This document shows, in pieces, positions 24,689 through 37,129 of a DNA stretch of 64,000 nt. Origin of the DNA: Sarcocystis neurona. Taxonomy: Eukaryota; Apicomplexa; Conoidasida; Eucoccidiorida; Sarcocystidae. The stretch covers positions 248,001 to 312,000 of the forward strand of contig KL647328.1 of NCBI GenBank assembly GCA_000727475.1, in the 5' to 3' direction. Positions within the stretch are counted from its first letter, which is position 1. Each line of letters opens with the position of its first letter. The translations under genes and the position numbers were made by a program. The notes under the pieces are model-generated. The model worked only from the letters and a program-made list of their open reading frames with translations. It did not search any database and had not been told where the DNA came from.

Positions 24689-26363
24689 TCATTCTTATGA
24701 GCGTAACTGTAGATACATGCATGCACGTATACAGTTTAAAAAACACCCGCCAGCATACACAGAACTCCAGACGGCACTAAGCCCGCCTGTAGCTCTGCAG
24801 CCACGCGTGTGTGCGTCTGAAGTGTGTATTCGTCCATTAGCCTAGATTCATGATCGCACTCTGCACCGCCGTGTACATGTGTGGGGGCGCTTGTGTCTAC
24901 CAGTGTGCGGGGGCGGTGCATCCCGAGAGCGACTTCGGACTCAGTCGTGTAAACATCACAAACAGGATCACAAGAGATGTGCTTATGGTGACGAGCTGTA
25001 GCCGCGTGCTCGACCATGCCTGTCCGCCAGAATAGAGTGCGAACCGCTTAACAGGAGGAAGCGAGTATTCTGGATGTCCATGGTAGTAATGGAGGGATAG
25101 ACGTGCGAGGATACACTAAGTGCGTGACTCTGCACGCAGGTGTCCATACCTGTGCAAATACAGATGTAAGTGTATGACTGAAGATGCTTGTAAAAAACTG
25201 CGTTTTCATTTCCTCGTAATAATCGGCCTGGACCAGCGACAACGGTGCAGCCCTGCCGTGTCACAGGATATTACGTTTTCATGCACAGGTACAGTGCTCA
25301 CACTATGCACAGGAGATCAGCCTGGTGGACATCCACGTCTGTATTCGACTCAAGCACAGACTCACGAGGGTACAGCGGAGATATGTCTATCCATGGAAAA
25401 ATGCGTACAGGTGTCTGTGCGCCAAGCGTCTACGCACGTACATACACCACGTATCTGGACACACACACAAATATGTTTGCACATACATACGTCTGTACAC
25501 GTGCTCGTACGGCTTTCTAAAATAGGTGAATTAATGTGATCACCCCTGATTTGTACCAGAGCAAGTATATTCTGCGAGTCACGTCTTTACCTCTGTACGC
25601 GGTAGGAAGGAACGTGCACCTCCTTATTTCACGTACACACACACGCACGCACACACCTGTTTCTTCAAGCTATTGAATAACACCGCTTTCGTCTCTGTAG
25701 GGAGGTTGCAAAGGGAGCACAGGAGAAAAAATAATGTAGCCAGGTGGAAGAGAGGACCTACCGGTATCAGCATTATGCAGTGTCTCGAGAGATGTCCTTG
25801 AGTGTGTGTAGGTTTGTATCTGTAGTTTCCCCGCTTGGGGCGCCATACTAAGCTGTGCAGTGCCTGGGCCGTGCAATTCGTCACCGTGTGTTTGACAGTG
25901 TTTTTTTCTTCTTACGCCAGACAATCAATTGTAGATATTCCGCAGCCTGTTCTGCCTTCGTGACAGGAACATCTCCAAAAAGACAAGCACGCACACGTTC
26001 ATCCACTTTTAAGTAGTGCGTGCGTGAGTACGACGAGTACGCAGGTATTTACAAACTACGCCGTCGCTGAGCAGAAAGTGAAGCACATGAGCCGATTAAT
26101 GATATCTGCCTACCCGTTTGCAGCCTCTCAGCACTGTGGTCCACTTTGCCGCAGGCCGGTGACAACTGGTTGGTGCAGCCTCAAATATAAATATTTAGAC
26201 GCTCAAACGCGCCGTGTGTTGGTCGGAAACGCCTCTTCCCATGTATGCGTCGCACGCGCACTCACTACGTCTTTTCAGTGAAATAGTGTACATGAGTTCA
26301 CTGACTGGCGCAACTCGAACAGTCACGTGCATTCACAGGTATGCACATGCACTTAGATCTGCG

Positions 26364-26402
26364 TGCACACACATACACACACACACACACACACATACAC
26401 AT
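26364..26402. repeat. (CA)n microsatellite
   Basis: A CA tract of nearly 40 bp has two CATA interruptions. Confidence 0.95.
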
Positions 26403-27879
26403 AAATCTACGTATACGGACCCACCAGCGTATATGCTTGAGGGCGCGAACATAGGCTTGTAAAGACCTATTAGGCACCCCCGCGTATATACATACCTCTT
26501 CAAGTATTCAAAATGGGCGTATCAACATCTGCAGAGGGAAGTCAATATAAACAATCCACCTGAACATACTCAAAAGTATCAGCACCTAGGTAGAAGAGCT
26601 GAAACCCATTGTACGATGAGTGTCATTAATCAACCTCGGAATGTACGGTAGCGCTGAGACTAGTTTTGGACAAGGCACCCACCGCTACAGTGGTACAATA
26701 CGCTTGAGCTTGTGTGCGCGTGCCGCAGTTGCGCAGGTGCAACTACGTAAACGCAATTCACTCGTGAACAAGTGTCCGCGCCGCGGAACCTGAAGTTGTG
26801 ACGCTTCTCGTGATCCTTTTGAAAAAGGGGAGAGGACTGTGTCACCCAAGGCGTTTGAAACGTGAACTGTTCCTAAGCGCTTGCAGTGGCACTTCGTCTG
26901 CACACTGTGACTTGAGTACGTTGGAGCGTGTATCGGAAAAGAAGAACGCTCAGCCTACCCACGAACGGCGGGAGACACTAAATGAATGCATACGCGTGTC
27001 AATCTGCAACGCGCCGCTTCAACACCTAATGCCGTCCGGCAATCGTGGTGGGCTAGGGATGGGATAGTACTTCCTCCTCTAGTATTTCTCCTTCCGTACT
27101 CAGTGTGGCCCACACTACCACTGAGCTGCAAAGTGCTGACAGCCTGGGTTGGCCTGACCAGGTTGCTTTTTTCGGTTGTACGCGCACGATAGCGTACGTA
27201 CCTTCGCTTGTAGGCACCGCAAGCGGAAGCTGCACATGGACAAAGATGTGTTCACAAACTCGTTGCGGGCGCACCAATAAAGGTGCTGACTCGACAGTAA
27301 CTGAAGAGCCATATGGTGCTTCTCAGAAAAGGCTGGAGGAACCATAGTAGTCAGAATGTTCCAGTTTTTTTTTCTGTCCGTCAGCACAGCAGAGCCAGGA
27401 TCAGAACAGCAGCAACGGAGACGCCACAACTGGTCGGTACATCATGGGAAGTCTGTGGAGTCTCGACTCATGTGCTCCCGCGCTCCTGACTTTCTCATGT
27501 GAGCTGACCTCGTTCAAGCGGTAAGTAAATAATTAGGTCTGGGGATTTCTCCCTCAGTCATATTATGACTCCTTACGGGCTCGTGCTCCGCTCGTCTCCA
27601 ACACCCGGGTCGGCAGGAAAGCAGCTGCGACTACTTCTACGCTCTCCTTTTGAAAGGAGATATAGAATATGTATATATACGCGAGCATGTGTGCTTATGT
27701 GCGGGTGTGTGTAAACATGGAGTAGACACTGTGCTCTAGTGTCTTACGGTGTTATGGATACGTGTGGCTCCGTGCGAGGATTCAAAAGATGAAAAAACTG
27801 TGCACGAACCACGTACAATGTGCGCGAGTACTGTGATGGGTGGACCGTAGATGCAGAGATCCCCACACATACGCGTATG

Positions 27880-27896
27880 TATATATATATATATAT
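27880..27896. repeat. (AT)n microsatellite
   Basis: About eight AT units are preceded by GTATGT. Confidence 0.9.
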
Positions 27897-27995
27897 CTGT
27901 ATGCATATTTGCAGAAGCATACCACACATCGAGTGTTTATCAACAGCTAGACACCTACATTCCATTTGACAAGTGCATCCGCAGAAACGAGCAGC

Positions 27996-28019
27996 GTGTG
28001 TGTGTATGTGTGTGTGTGT
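27996..28019. repeat. (TG)n microsatellite
   Basis: A TG tract of about 24 bp has one TATG interruption. It lies roughly 100 bp after the AT tract. Confidence 0.9.
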
Positions 28020-29912
28020 AGTATGCGCGAGTCTTCATGTACACCTGCCTATATACGTGTACAGAGTCACAAGAGAGAGCTCCTCACAGGTGTATGTTTT
28101 CGATGGGAATGAGGCTCAGATATCTTAAAGCCGAACAAATACCAAGTAGGCGCAGAAGTGAAGTGTTTGTTGCGATGTGCATAGTCTATATGGCAGTGGG
28201 GAGCTGGTAATCTCGCACACTCATCATCGCAGGCGGTGCGAGTGGACAATTGCCAAGGCGTGTCTCTGCCAGAGCATCGTGTCTTACGTAGGCAGGAGAG
28301 GAAGTTCTTCCTTGTTTTGGGGAGCGTAAATATGAACACATAGCATCTCGAAGACTCTTGCCTCCATTTTTGTAAATTCTCGCCTGTGGTTTCCTTTCGC
28401 ATAGAAGATTGCTTTGTCTTTGCTGTATAGGTTCCGTAGTGCTATACAGAGGAGTGAAGCGTCTGCTGTGCCGTCAATTCGGCTTGGAATTCTCCAACAG
28501 CGCAACCATACTAATCGAACACGTGTGTACAGTCAAAAGTATCGACGTTATTTCTGCATGTGGAGCGTCGTTAGGAAGCGTTGTTTCAATTAGGGTTGCC
28601 TCTACACACCAGAATTCTCCCAATCAACGGTTTTACTGCTTTCATTGAGGGGTCCACAGTTATGCTGGTGGTCAGCAGTCCTGGGGGGACGACGACAGTG
28701 CCACAGTAACGCTATCTTCTCAAGCACGGGAAAGTATGCAGCAGGTGATTTTGTGCGTGCCGTAAATTTCCTAGCGACAGCGCCCTCAAGATTTGTACGG
28801 ATTCACACGTGTTCTTACCAGTACACAGATGTATGCGTAAACAAATCTCCGCGCGCTCTTCTTTCTTCAGATGTATTTGCTTACACTTGCGTGTGTGCAA
28901 ATTGAGGTGCTGACGAGCACGGTCGCTGTCGTGCGAACAAACGCCAGTTTGTGCACTATATTGAATGCCTTCATTTCTTCTAATAGACTTTGCGTCTGCC
29001 AATATGCGGTTCATCCATAGAAGGTTCAGGGGCTCCTCATCGGTCGGATATCCGCAGGCCTCTTCCCGTCGCAGCACCGTATTAGCTACCCCGCTACTCA
29101 GTGCACTATACAAGACAAACTGCTTTCGATCACACGATATGAGCCACTTCGTGTGGAAGCGCAGACTCCCGGTGCGGCAAAAGGTAGAGAGGTAAGTAAA
29201 AGACCAGTGGTGTAACTCAGCTTCACTTTGATTTGGATTTGCCGGTCCACTGACAACGCTCGAAAGGAAACTGTCTTGTCAGCGTTCACGAGTAGGGTTC
29301 CAAAATCGGTTACGCTGTAGGCAGGCAATAGAGCAGGTGCCGCATTTAGAGCTGGTGCACGGCCTGTGTCAGCGGCGTACGAAAACCCAAGATTTGATTC
29401 GCGAAACGGGTCCATTTCCGCATATTTCTTTTTGTCACGCAGATGGCTTCATGCTTGTAATTGAAACGCGTGTGGAAACGTATGGCTGCCAACATCTTCT
29501 CTGTTAGCGGACCAACAGGGCAGATGACGTTTTATTTCCCACAGTATTCAGATGCGTCATCGTTACCAGGCTTAAGACAGATATCGCACACACGGATTTG
29601 TACCCATATTCGGGCGTACCCGAGCACACCAGCCACAAAACGATTTCCATGTCATATCATCTGTGTGATGCGCAGAATTACACTGAGACCATGTTCACGT
29701 GGATCAAGTACTACGGAACTGCGTGCGCCCATAAAAAACGTGGGGCTACACATAACCACGCTTACCCTTCTACGTACAGGGACATCGTACCAATACGTAT
29801 GCCTTTTCTACCACAAGAAGAAAACCCAGCGAAGCTGTCCGTGCTCCCTTCAGTAAGAGGATGCCTGGAGCTACTCTTGTGTAGGAACGCACATGCTGTG
29901 TAGCCGTCTGCG

Positions 29913-30122
29913 CGTCGTACACGTCTGATGGAATACGTATGCAGTACGTGTATTAAAATGTCTTCTATATATACACGTGACGGGCGTGAATCCAGCGTAG
30001 CTGCGTAGTCATTTGCCCGTCGTACACGTCTGATGAAATAAATACGGTGTATCTGTAGGAGAATGTCTATTAGCTATACGTGACCGCTGCGAACCCACAG
30101 TAGCTTTTTGTTAACTGTTGCG
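29913..30122. repeat. Degenerate direct duplication, period about 105 bp
   Basis: Two copies begin with CGTCGTACACGTCTGATG at 29913 and 30018. Both share the later blocks AATGTCT, TACACGTGAC/TACGTGAC and a final GTAGC, with substitutions and small indels. No reading frame is preserved, so this is an old non-coding duplication. Confidence 0.75.
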
Positions 30123-30815
30123 TAAGTGCTCAGAGAGACGTGCAAGGGTTCAAATTTTCCTTGTACCTGACAGACTAACTCTCAGGGCTGCTACTACAGT
30201 CGACTTGGTTGCGTCCTCTACTGCATGTGATCAATGCCCAAACTCTGACCTCCTAGGTGGGGTAGATAACATGCGAGTGTAGAAAACAATTAAAACGCGG
30301 TAAGTATTGTTGGTGTTGTCTTACAACAGATGCGTGCAGCAGTGCCGCAGCAGTTGGAGCGCTGTATCTGAGCAACGCGAGGACACGTATGCTCTGGTCT
30401 TCCACATGCACCTGCGAGCTGAACGGCACTCGCAGAGCAGTGAACGCTCAGCTATATATGTAAACCTGTGCTCTCATGGATAACAACGCTTCTGTCACGA
30501 AGATGCGGAAGCGCAGGCAGTCGTGTCGAACGTTGCTAAATTAACAGATATACGCGTGCAGGGCAACAATCTTCGTGATTCTGATCGGAGTACCCCAATG
30601 GTGTTGCGGAACTTTCACTTACACGCACACATTTATGTAGACACTTTGTGATTGTCCATTACGAAAGGCGGACGTTTAAAAAACCTCGTCTGCCTTTTTT
30701 TATACAACTGTTTATGCGGTGCGATGCGCGCCTCCAGTTGCAGCAGTAAAGGTTCACTCGCAGCAGCTCGACACAGAAGCGTGGAGGTTCCCCGTTTGTC
30801 ACCGGCGTTTACTCT

Positions 30816-31100
30816 CTGCACGTGTGTCCCTATGTCCGTGCTGGTCGCATTTTCAAGCCAGAGTCCGTGTGCTACTGAAAACACGACGCGCATGCGCTCA
30901 GCGTGTACACTCTGCACGTGTGTCCCCATATCCGTGCTGGTCGCATTTTCAAGACAGAGCCCGTGTGCCACTGAAACACGACGCACATGCGCTCGGCGTG
31001 TACTCTCTGCGCGTATGTCCCCATATCCGAGCTGACCGCATTTTCAAGACAGAGCCCCTATGCTACTGGGACACGACGCGCATGCGCTCCTCCTCTGTGC
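30816..31100. repeat. Tandem repeat, three copies, period 95-96 bp
   Basis: Copies begin at about 30816, 30912 and 31007. Shared blocks include CTGCACGTGTGTCCC, CGCATTTTCAAG and ACACGACGCGCATGCGCTC. Differences of one base in period shift the frame between copies, so the long plus-strand open frame across it is unlikely to be selected coding sequence. Confidence 0.85.
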
Positions 31101-31296
31101 ACTCACGTGCGTTGAACTACCTGAACGGTGTCCTTGCTTCCCCGATGCGGCCATGCATTTCTTGTGCACTCATGTGCGTCTACCTACCTGAACAGTGTCC
31201 TTGCTTCCTCGATGCAGCCATGCATTTCTTGTGCACTCATGTGCGTCTACCTACTTGAACAGTGTCCTTGCTTCCTCGATGCAGCCATGCATTTCT
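31096..31296. repeat. Tandem repeat, three copies, period 67 bp
   Basis: Copies start at 31096, 31163 and 31230, each exactly 67 bp. They share TGAACAGTGTCCTTGCTTCC and GCAGCCATGCATTTCTTGT. Copies 2 and 3 are almost identical and copy 1 has diverged. The array directly abuts the 95-bp array. Confidence 0.9.
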
Positions 31297-32257
31297 TGTA
31301 CCCGTGCAAAGCCACAGTCTACAAGAATACGCCAGATGTCAATATCTCACGTCTGCGCCAGTATTCCAGCAGTCCCCGCACCTACTGTAGTAGGCCGACT
31401 TCTCTCTGACTTACACACAAATCGTACGGACCGACGCGGCTGGGGGGCGAAGCACTGGCCACGACGGAACGACAGACGACAGAACCACCTGCTTACATGT
31501 GATACTCAGGTAGCTGCCGTAGAATAACTTTTTATGTCATGTAGACGACTGAGCCGTTTGTTTGTAATGTTTCTTCGAGATTAGTATCTTACCTAAAGCG
31601 CGAAGTGCTGCAGCGCAGCACTCCACTGCGCTCCGCATAGTGTCACAAGGAGCAAAATTTGCCTGTCGTCACGTCAGTGTCCGTGTTACGAAGGAATACC
31701 CGGCATACGTGAGGTACAAGTGTGCAACTCGGTAGAACGGTAGAACGCCCACGAGCGCACGTACGCCAAGAAATGGCACGCCATCTCACGGAAACGTATG
31801 CTGTCGCATCAAGACACTGAAGTAAGGCGTAGAAAACACGCCTGGATGAAACTGCTTCAGCGTGGTCACGATGTGGGCACGTGGACGAGTAGCCGCAGAT
31901 CAATCTGCACCGTTTGTGCCCCCTAGAACCCCGTACGGCCACGACGCGACTCCAGCCCCAACCGTAACAAGAAGAAAAAAATTCGTACAAAAAAAGTCGT
32001 CGGAAGCCTCCGCTGTACACAATTTACCAATTTTATATCCTAGGCGTGTAGAAGCACAAGGCTTATTCAGTCTCAGACACGCGCCCTAGATAGGACTGCG
32101 GAGATGTACATCCTAAGGTTTAATTCCATACGTGGTACTCACGGGTCAAAACCTCAGCGACGCGTCAACCAAGACGCGAACTCTGCAGCGTCTACGGCCG
32201 TCATCCGCACATTTGTCCTGACGACCCCGCAGTACGCTTCTTGCGAAAGCAAAGCTT

Positions 32258-32834
32258 CTATTGAGGAACGCTTTCTAACGCACTGATATAGTCCACTGCT
32301 ACGGGTTCACGTACTGCTGCTATCCGCTGTGGATGACGTCCACGCTGCTGCTGTTCACTAGTGCTGCCGCATACGCTGCTGCTACCCGTTGCTTCCATTC
32401 CAGCTGAGTCGGGAAATGCCGCTGTCGAGATGCCCCCCGCGGCATGCACTTCGGCTGTCGTTTGTTCGTGTCTTTGGTTAGAGAGCTTCTAGTCGCACCT
32501 GTGCTTGTTTCACTTGTTGTTGTCTCACCAACTGATGCTCTTGGGCGGCTGTTGACTGTCAATTAGGCGGGTGCTGCCATGATCACCGTACCCCAGCTCC
32601 AACATGTCAGTGTATCCCTATGCTGTATCTGACGATCGTGTACACGTGCTTTTTCCAATCTGTACCGCTGCTGCTCTCCAGTAAATCGCTCCGCGATCGT
32701 CTACGGTGGCCCTCTGTCTCACGATATAAGTAGCGCAGTAGCGCACCCACCATCTGCCACTCAGCTGCCGGAGCATTTCAAGCTGCTGATGCGCCTTTTG
32801 TGTACCCTCTGCTAGCACACTGTCGCCGCTGTTG
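32258..32834 (-). CDS. Candidate coiled-coil exons, unidentified
   Basis: On the minus strand, the segment 32834-32751 follows a TAG acceptor and encodes LAEGTQKAHQQLEMLRQLSG, a heptad-like helix. A second piece near 32690-32610 follows a GAGAG acceptor-like site and contains QQRYRLEKARVHDRQIQHR. Further downstream two overlapping frames contain polar Ser/Thr-rich sequence (TTTSETSTGATRSSLTKD) and EQQQRGRHPQRIAAV. The composition is protein-like and strand-specific, but I could not phase the pieces into one message or find a start codon. Function unknown. Confidence 0.35.
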
Positions 32835-33277
32835 CTATTCAGGGAAGCTCAATGGGTTGATAACTCTTCAATACCTGCACACAACGTGAAAAATACAGAC
32901 CGACGGATGCTGCCACGTAGCACGGCAGGTATAGGACAGGTGCGGAATCCGTCCTGGAACAGCGTGTCACGGAAACTGCAACACGGGACCCCAAAAGCGG
33001 TGGTGGCTCGAGACCAAAGCGTGCCTGCACCTACTAGTATGTCTACTATTTCCCGTACTGTTATTTCAATTGCCGCGGTGCGCCAGTGTCACAGTCCGCC
33101 GAAGGCAGGAAGCGGACAGACCCCCACCCAATATATGCGCTATTATGTACTGACAACTGTCCTATAATACAAGTGCAGCGCCGAGTGAAAGCAGGAACAG
33201 CATCAAAACAAAGTAGAAGACAGAGGCAGAGCTACGTGGTAAGGAGCGTAGTTGCCAGAGCTACCACATGTCGCTGA

Positions 33278-33556
33278 ATCGCCCGCAACACAGCGAGAAG
33301 CAGACGCGCAAAGCAGCCCCCAGCAGACGCGCGTATAAAAGCAGCAGCAGCGGGCGGCAGCACTGGCACAGTGAGTGACATCCACGTCGAAACAGCAAAG
33401 CTAACGGCAACATTAGCAGAAGACAACCTAAAACATAGAGCAACTGCCAGACCGGCGCCAGCAAAGGAACTACGTACAAGGACTGCATATACATCTCACG
33501 TACGACATTTGGCCACGTGCACGCGTGACAGAATGAAGACAGAAAGCATACTGTAG
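33278..33556 (+). CDS. Candidate 3' exon of a small unidentified plus-strand gene
   Basis: The frame opens after a TGA at 33275 and runs 92 codons to TAG at 33554-33556. It encodes a basic start, a KAAAAGG run, and a polar stretch with DIHVETAKLTATLAEDNLK. The opposite strand is also open here but reads as Leu/Cys-rich, the usual antisense shadow of Ala/Gln-coding DNA. A plus-strand frame at 32841-33167 with a CTATTCAG acceptor at 32840 may be an earlier exon. No domain is recognised. Confidence 0.35.
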   Translation: MARNTARSRRAKQPPADARIKAAAAGGSTGTVSDIHVETAKLTATLAEDNLKHRATARPAPAKELRTRTAYTSHVRHLATCTRDRMKTESIL

Positions 33557-34489
33557 CACCCTTGTTAAACCGAAGAGTGTGGCGCATGTACACATTCGAA
33601 TAAACGTATATAAATCGATATACAAACAGTGTGACATGACACAGCGTCGTGAGTCCGCCAAGAGAGGGGGAATCCAAGAGCAGTGTCCAGGAACGGGGTG
33701 CGTCGACAAGCACCGACGTATACCCTACCGGAAGGTACAACACGTGTTGTGTGCTCTTCCCCAGCAATGGATGAACACTGCATACGAGAATTCACTGCTT
33801 CTCACGATGTCACCACAGCATGTCGTCTTTTTACCAGAAAAGGACACGTGACCGTAGACTATTTCCCCAAGCCTGCTGGACATCTCTCAAGGACCGTGCA
33901 CCCCGCAAATCAAAGACGTTTCTTGCACAACTTCTTACGGATACTGTGTGCCTTTCAATAGGAACGGCTTATCAAGGCGTGCTTTGTGAACCCTTGTGTA
34001 CCCGCACCGTCTTATGAAGGTGCTCCCTTAGCAAGTGAAAATGTACCACGCGCCTCACGCACACAGGCCACCGCCGTCGAGACCGCACTGAACGTTTGTT
34101 TTATGCAGACTGGATGTCCCCTGTCGAGGAGAACTATTCAAGTTAACATATAACCCTTCTTCACTTCAGTTTTCAGAAGTTCTCATTTGCTTATTTACTA
34201 TAACCGCCACACCGGAGAGAATGAACCACTGATCAGAAGTACTGCAGGGCACACCTCTAGCTTGTGTAATGCGGCGCTATTTGGGCGGAAAGAGTGCTCG
34301 AGATTATTTGTCTTCATACACACTGTGGCATACTGACCGTTGCTTTGCACTTTTCACGACGACTACACGAAGAGAACGCTCACCAATATTTGTCTCTGAC
34401 GTCTTCTTCTGCATCGTGATGCATTTTCCTGAGAAGTCCCCACGTAATTAGCCCTGGCCACACCCACGGCCACCAGTATGCGCTAAATT

Positions 34490-34822
34490 TTGCCCAGCAG
34501 CTGCAGCAGCAACGGCAGGGGTAGGAGGGACAACGGAAGAACGAGTGTAGTAAGCAGCACAGAACTGGCCATTACATTGCTGCACACATGCGGGTACCTC
34601 GTGACCGCGGTGCCTGGTGCACACTATTCCTCCACAACAACGGCTGAGCTCCGCAGTGCCACCGAAAAAGCTGCGGGAAACGTCGACAGGAGGCGTGCTG
34701 ACCGCAGCGTGCAGCTCTCTAGCAAAACACGTGAGGGGGATAAAATCCGCGTAGACTCTTTGAAAGTGCTTGACTTCGTGGACCCAACAAACAGTAACTG
34801 CGCTGTCTCCATAGCTAGGTGA
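34490..34822 (+). CDS. Candidate exon, unidentified
   Basis: This 110-codon plus-strand frame has polar, charged character in its second half (ELRSATEKAAGNVDRRRAD, then REGDKIRVDSLKVLDF) and a possible GTGATT donor near its end. It follows a short Gln/Ala-coding patch (CAG/GCA triplets at 34496-34516). It has no in-frame ATG at the expected position, so if real it is an internal exon. Confidence 0.3.
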   Translation: MPSSCSSNGRGRRDNGRTSVVSSTELAITLLHTCGYLVTAVPGAHYSSTTTAELRSATEKAAGNVDRRRADRSVQLSSKTREGDKIRVDSLKVLDFVDPTNSNCAVSIAR

Positions 34823-35882
34823 TTAAGGGAACGGCAGGCACGCTCAAGAGTTTCAGCGACGTATAAGTGCAGCTACGAGCGAACCACGTATACCTATGAA
34901 TACACACGCAAGCATACGCTTGCACGCGAAATATCAATAGCTCATGACATGACGGGGCTGGTGTTATTTTCGTCCCCACATAGTTCGACCGGGCTCACTT
35001 CTACAAGGAATATGTGCACACATAAACGAATGGACGCGTGAACACATGAAACGACGAAGGTTGTAAGCTGGTGAGGAGGCGCGCCTCGTCCTGCTGCAGG
35101 TGGAAAGGATCAGTTGCTACCAAAGTGCCGGCGCACGGCCAAAATTGGTGTGGAATTCCTTTGCCGCCACTGCCCAAAACCTACACACGCACAAGACAAT
35201 ACGGCTACACACCTCACTTACAATAATTTCCACTGCACCCGCAGTTCATCCAAAACCTCGTGCGAAGCACCGCCACAGGTCAAGGCCTGTGACGTGCACA
35301 GAACTTTGTTGCAGAGCTGACAAGTGTAAGTGCGGCACCTCTGTAGTCTGCACCTGCGTGTCTGAACACACAGTGCCGATTCTTCGCGTAGCAGAGCACA
35401 CCCACGGGTTCACGAGGCCCTCGCTGATTCTGATGAAGGCTGCGAAAGCGAATCCGAAGTGTTGACTGTGAAGGCCGCCTATGTGTTTTCCAGTGGCTCA
35501 GAGATACTAGACCCGATGTATCCAAGTCGCACGCGAAAGCATTTACGCGAAGGAGAACTGCGGTGATCGGAGGGGGGAGGAGCAAACTAGTGGCGGTTTG
35601 TAGCAGTGTGTGAACATGAATACGTGTTGGAGCGATCGGGTGACAGTGGCTTCGGCTGTTGACACCTTTGCGCTCCTGTCAGGTGAACGTCATCCAGTTC
35701 CCCAAGAAGGAGCTCAGGAACGCTGCAGACGTAACCCATGTGTATGTAGGCGCTGCGTGGCGTGTTGACGCAGTTCGTTCTTGTCGCCCCATAATAATCG
35801 AAAACGCAGCCCAACGCCGTTATCACGTGTGAGCACAGTCTAGCTTGCACTTGGCACGTGCCGCTGGAGAAACGCCTACACT

Positions 35883-36095
35883 ATGCGCACACAAGTCACG
35901 GATATAAACACAACGAAAATTGTCCTCAGAGCGCACAAAGAGAAAGAACATGCCGCCTTGGCGCGTGTACGGAAGAAATATCAGGCGTTACCGTCAGATC
36001 AAATTACTAACAATCGAGATAGCACATCTGCTACACTCACGCCGCCTAGAACCTATGCCCTACCCTTGCAGCTGTCGAGAAAGAATACGCAGTGA
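35883..36095 (+). CDS. Small open frame with ATG, unidentified basic protein
   Basis: A 70-codon frame starts with a true ATG in the context CACTATGCG and ends in TGA. The product is basic and helix-prone at first (VLRAHKEKEHAALARVRKKY), then polar. There are no close overlapping alternatives with better composition. It could be a micro-protein, the first exon of the candidate gene that follows, or chance. Confidence 0.3.
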   Translation: MRTQVTDINTTKIVLRAHKEKEHAALARVRKKYQALPSDQITNNRDSTSATLTPPRTYALPLQLSRKNTQ

Positions 36096-36281
36096 TAAGT
36101 CGCGTCTCCTCATCTACATCTCGTGTGTTAAGTCTTCTTTTGAGTTCTAAGACTTCCGGAGATATACATCCGAATGTGGACACGTCGGTGCTCGCACAGA
36201 TGAACAAAAGCAGGACAGGGGCTTACCGGGCAGGAAAGGTGTGCCAGAAAGGATAAATAAACTTCAGCTGATAGGGGGAAA

Positions 36282-37060
36282 TTGTCTGCTGTATGTACCC
36301 CCCCGGAGCGCTCATGCGATCTCGCCAAACCATTTCAAATTCCGGTGCCACGGGGTAGGAACCAAGCATTTTCTGCTCGAATTTCGGGCTCCCTCGCCGC
36401 GGTGAGGACAGTTTTAGCAGTCCTGTTGAACAGTTACACCGGATTTGTTGCAGCTGTCGCGCCGTCGGCCGCAAGACGGATCGGGCCAGGCACGCACGCG
36501 ACAGCTGGCTGGACGCAGAAACAGTACTCATTTTCTGTCCGCCGAAGAAAGGTTCTTCGTAGACGCAGGCGGCTTGGAAGACGTGGGCGCGAGGCGGATT
36601 CAGGTAAACACACGCACAGTCATCCAGGATATCCAGACAGGTTACAAGTCGAGTGTTGGAGTCGGAAGTAGAAGCCAACAGGGTACGTAGGACGAAAGCT
36701 CCCAGGAGCAAGGGAGTTCCCCGAAAGCAGCAGTCGGTGACTTTAAGTGGAAGAGTATTTGAGATGGTACACTTGAAGGACAGCCATCAGCACACAACTG
36801 AAGAAAATTTCGATGAGAAGGTCATGAATCCAGCAAGAAAACGGTATTTACGAGGAAACAGTACCGCGACACTGAGATACTAACGGAGACCGCTCAAAGA
36901 CGCATCATGGAGGAAAACGCTGGGGCACCGGGCACTAACCCTACTTGAGTACCTTTACGCGGAAGCGAAATGCGCGGATGACGACCAAACTCGAGCACGA
37001 ATGGGAGATGATCCTCTGAAGGGCAGGAGCGACCGGCTGTGAGAGACGCTCTACGGGAGT
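36282..37060 (+). CDS. Candidate multi-exon or frame-disrupted gene, unidentified
   Basis: Successive plus-strand segments in different frames all look like protein. They are an Ala/Val-rich 5' part from 36282, then 36500-36690 (FLSAEERFFVDAGGLEDVG, VIQDIQTGYKSSVGVG), then 36660-36883 (HLKDSHQHTTEENFDEKVMN), then about 36860-36950 (YRDTEILTETAQRRIMEEN), then about 36950-37040 (EAKCADDDQTRARMGDDP). A GTAAAC donor at 36605 could explain one shift. The other shifts need very short introns or indels. Either this is a gene of many small exons or a decaying pseudogene. I recognise no family. Confidence 0.35.
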
Positions 37061-37129
37061 ACTTGCTGCCACGGCCAAGGAAGAAACGAGCGAAAACCGT
37101 CAATCTGGTACGGACGATCCTCTCTTGAG

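Larger units (their letters stand above)
23162..31500. other. Gene-poor, repeat-rich interval
   Basis: Beyond the AP2-like gene I find no exon I can defend for about 8 kb. The 23488-24030 plus-strand frame (180 codons) is open, but it is Cys/Leu-rich and starts just inside what is probably 3' UTR or downstream DNA. The interval contains four dinucleotide microsatellites and three longer direct or tandem repeats, listed separately. Short protein-like pieces near 27105-27347 (+) and 29098-29415 (-) have no phase-consistent partners. Confidence 0.5.

Noticed and set aside
30652..31527. Overlapping plus-strand frames of 93-179 codons across the tandem repeats
   Set aside because: The repeat periods (95/96 and 67 bp) are not multiples of three, so the frames shift between copies and the peptides are not preserved.
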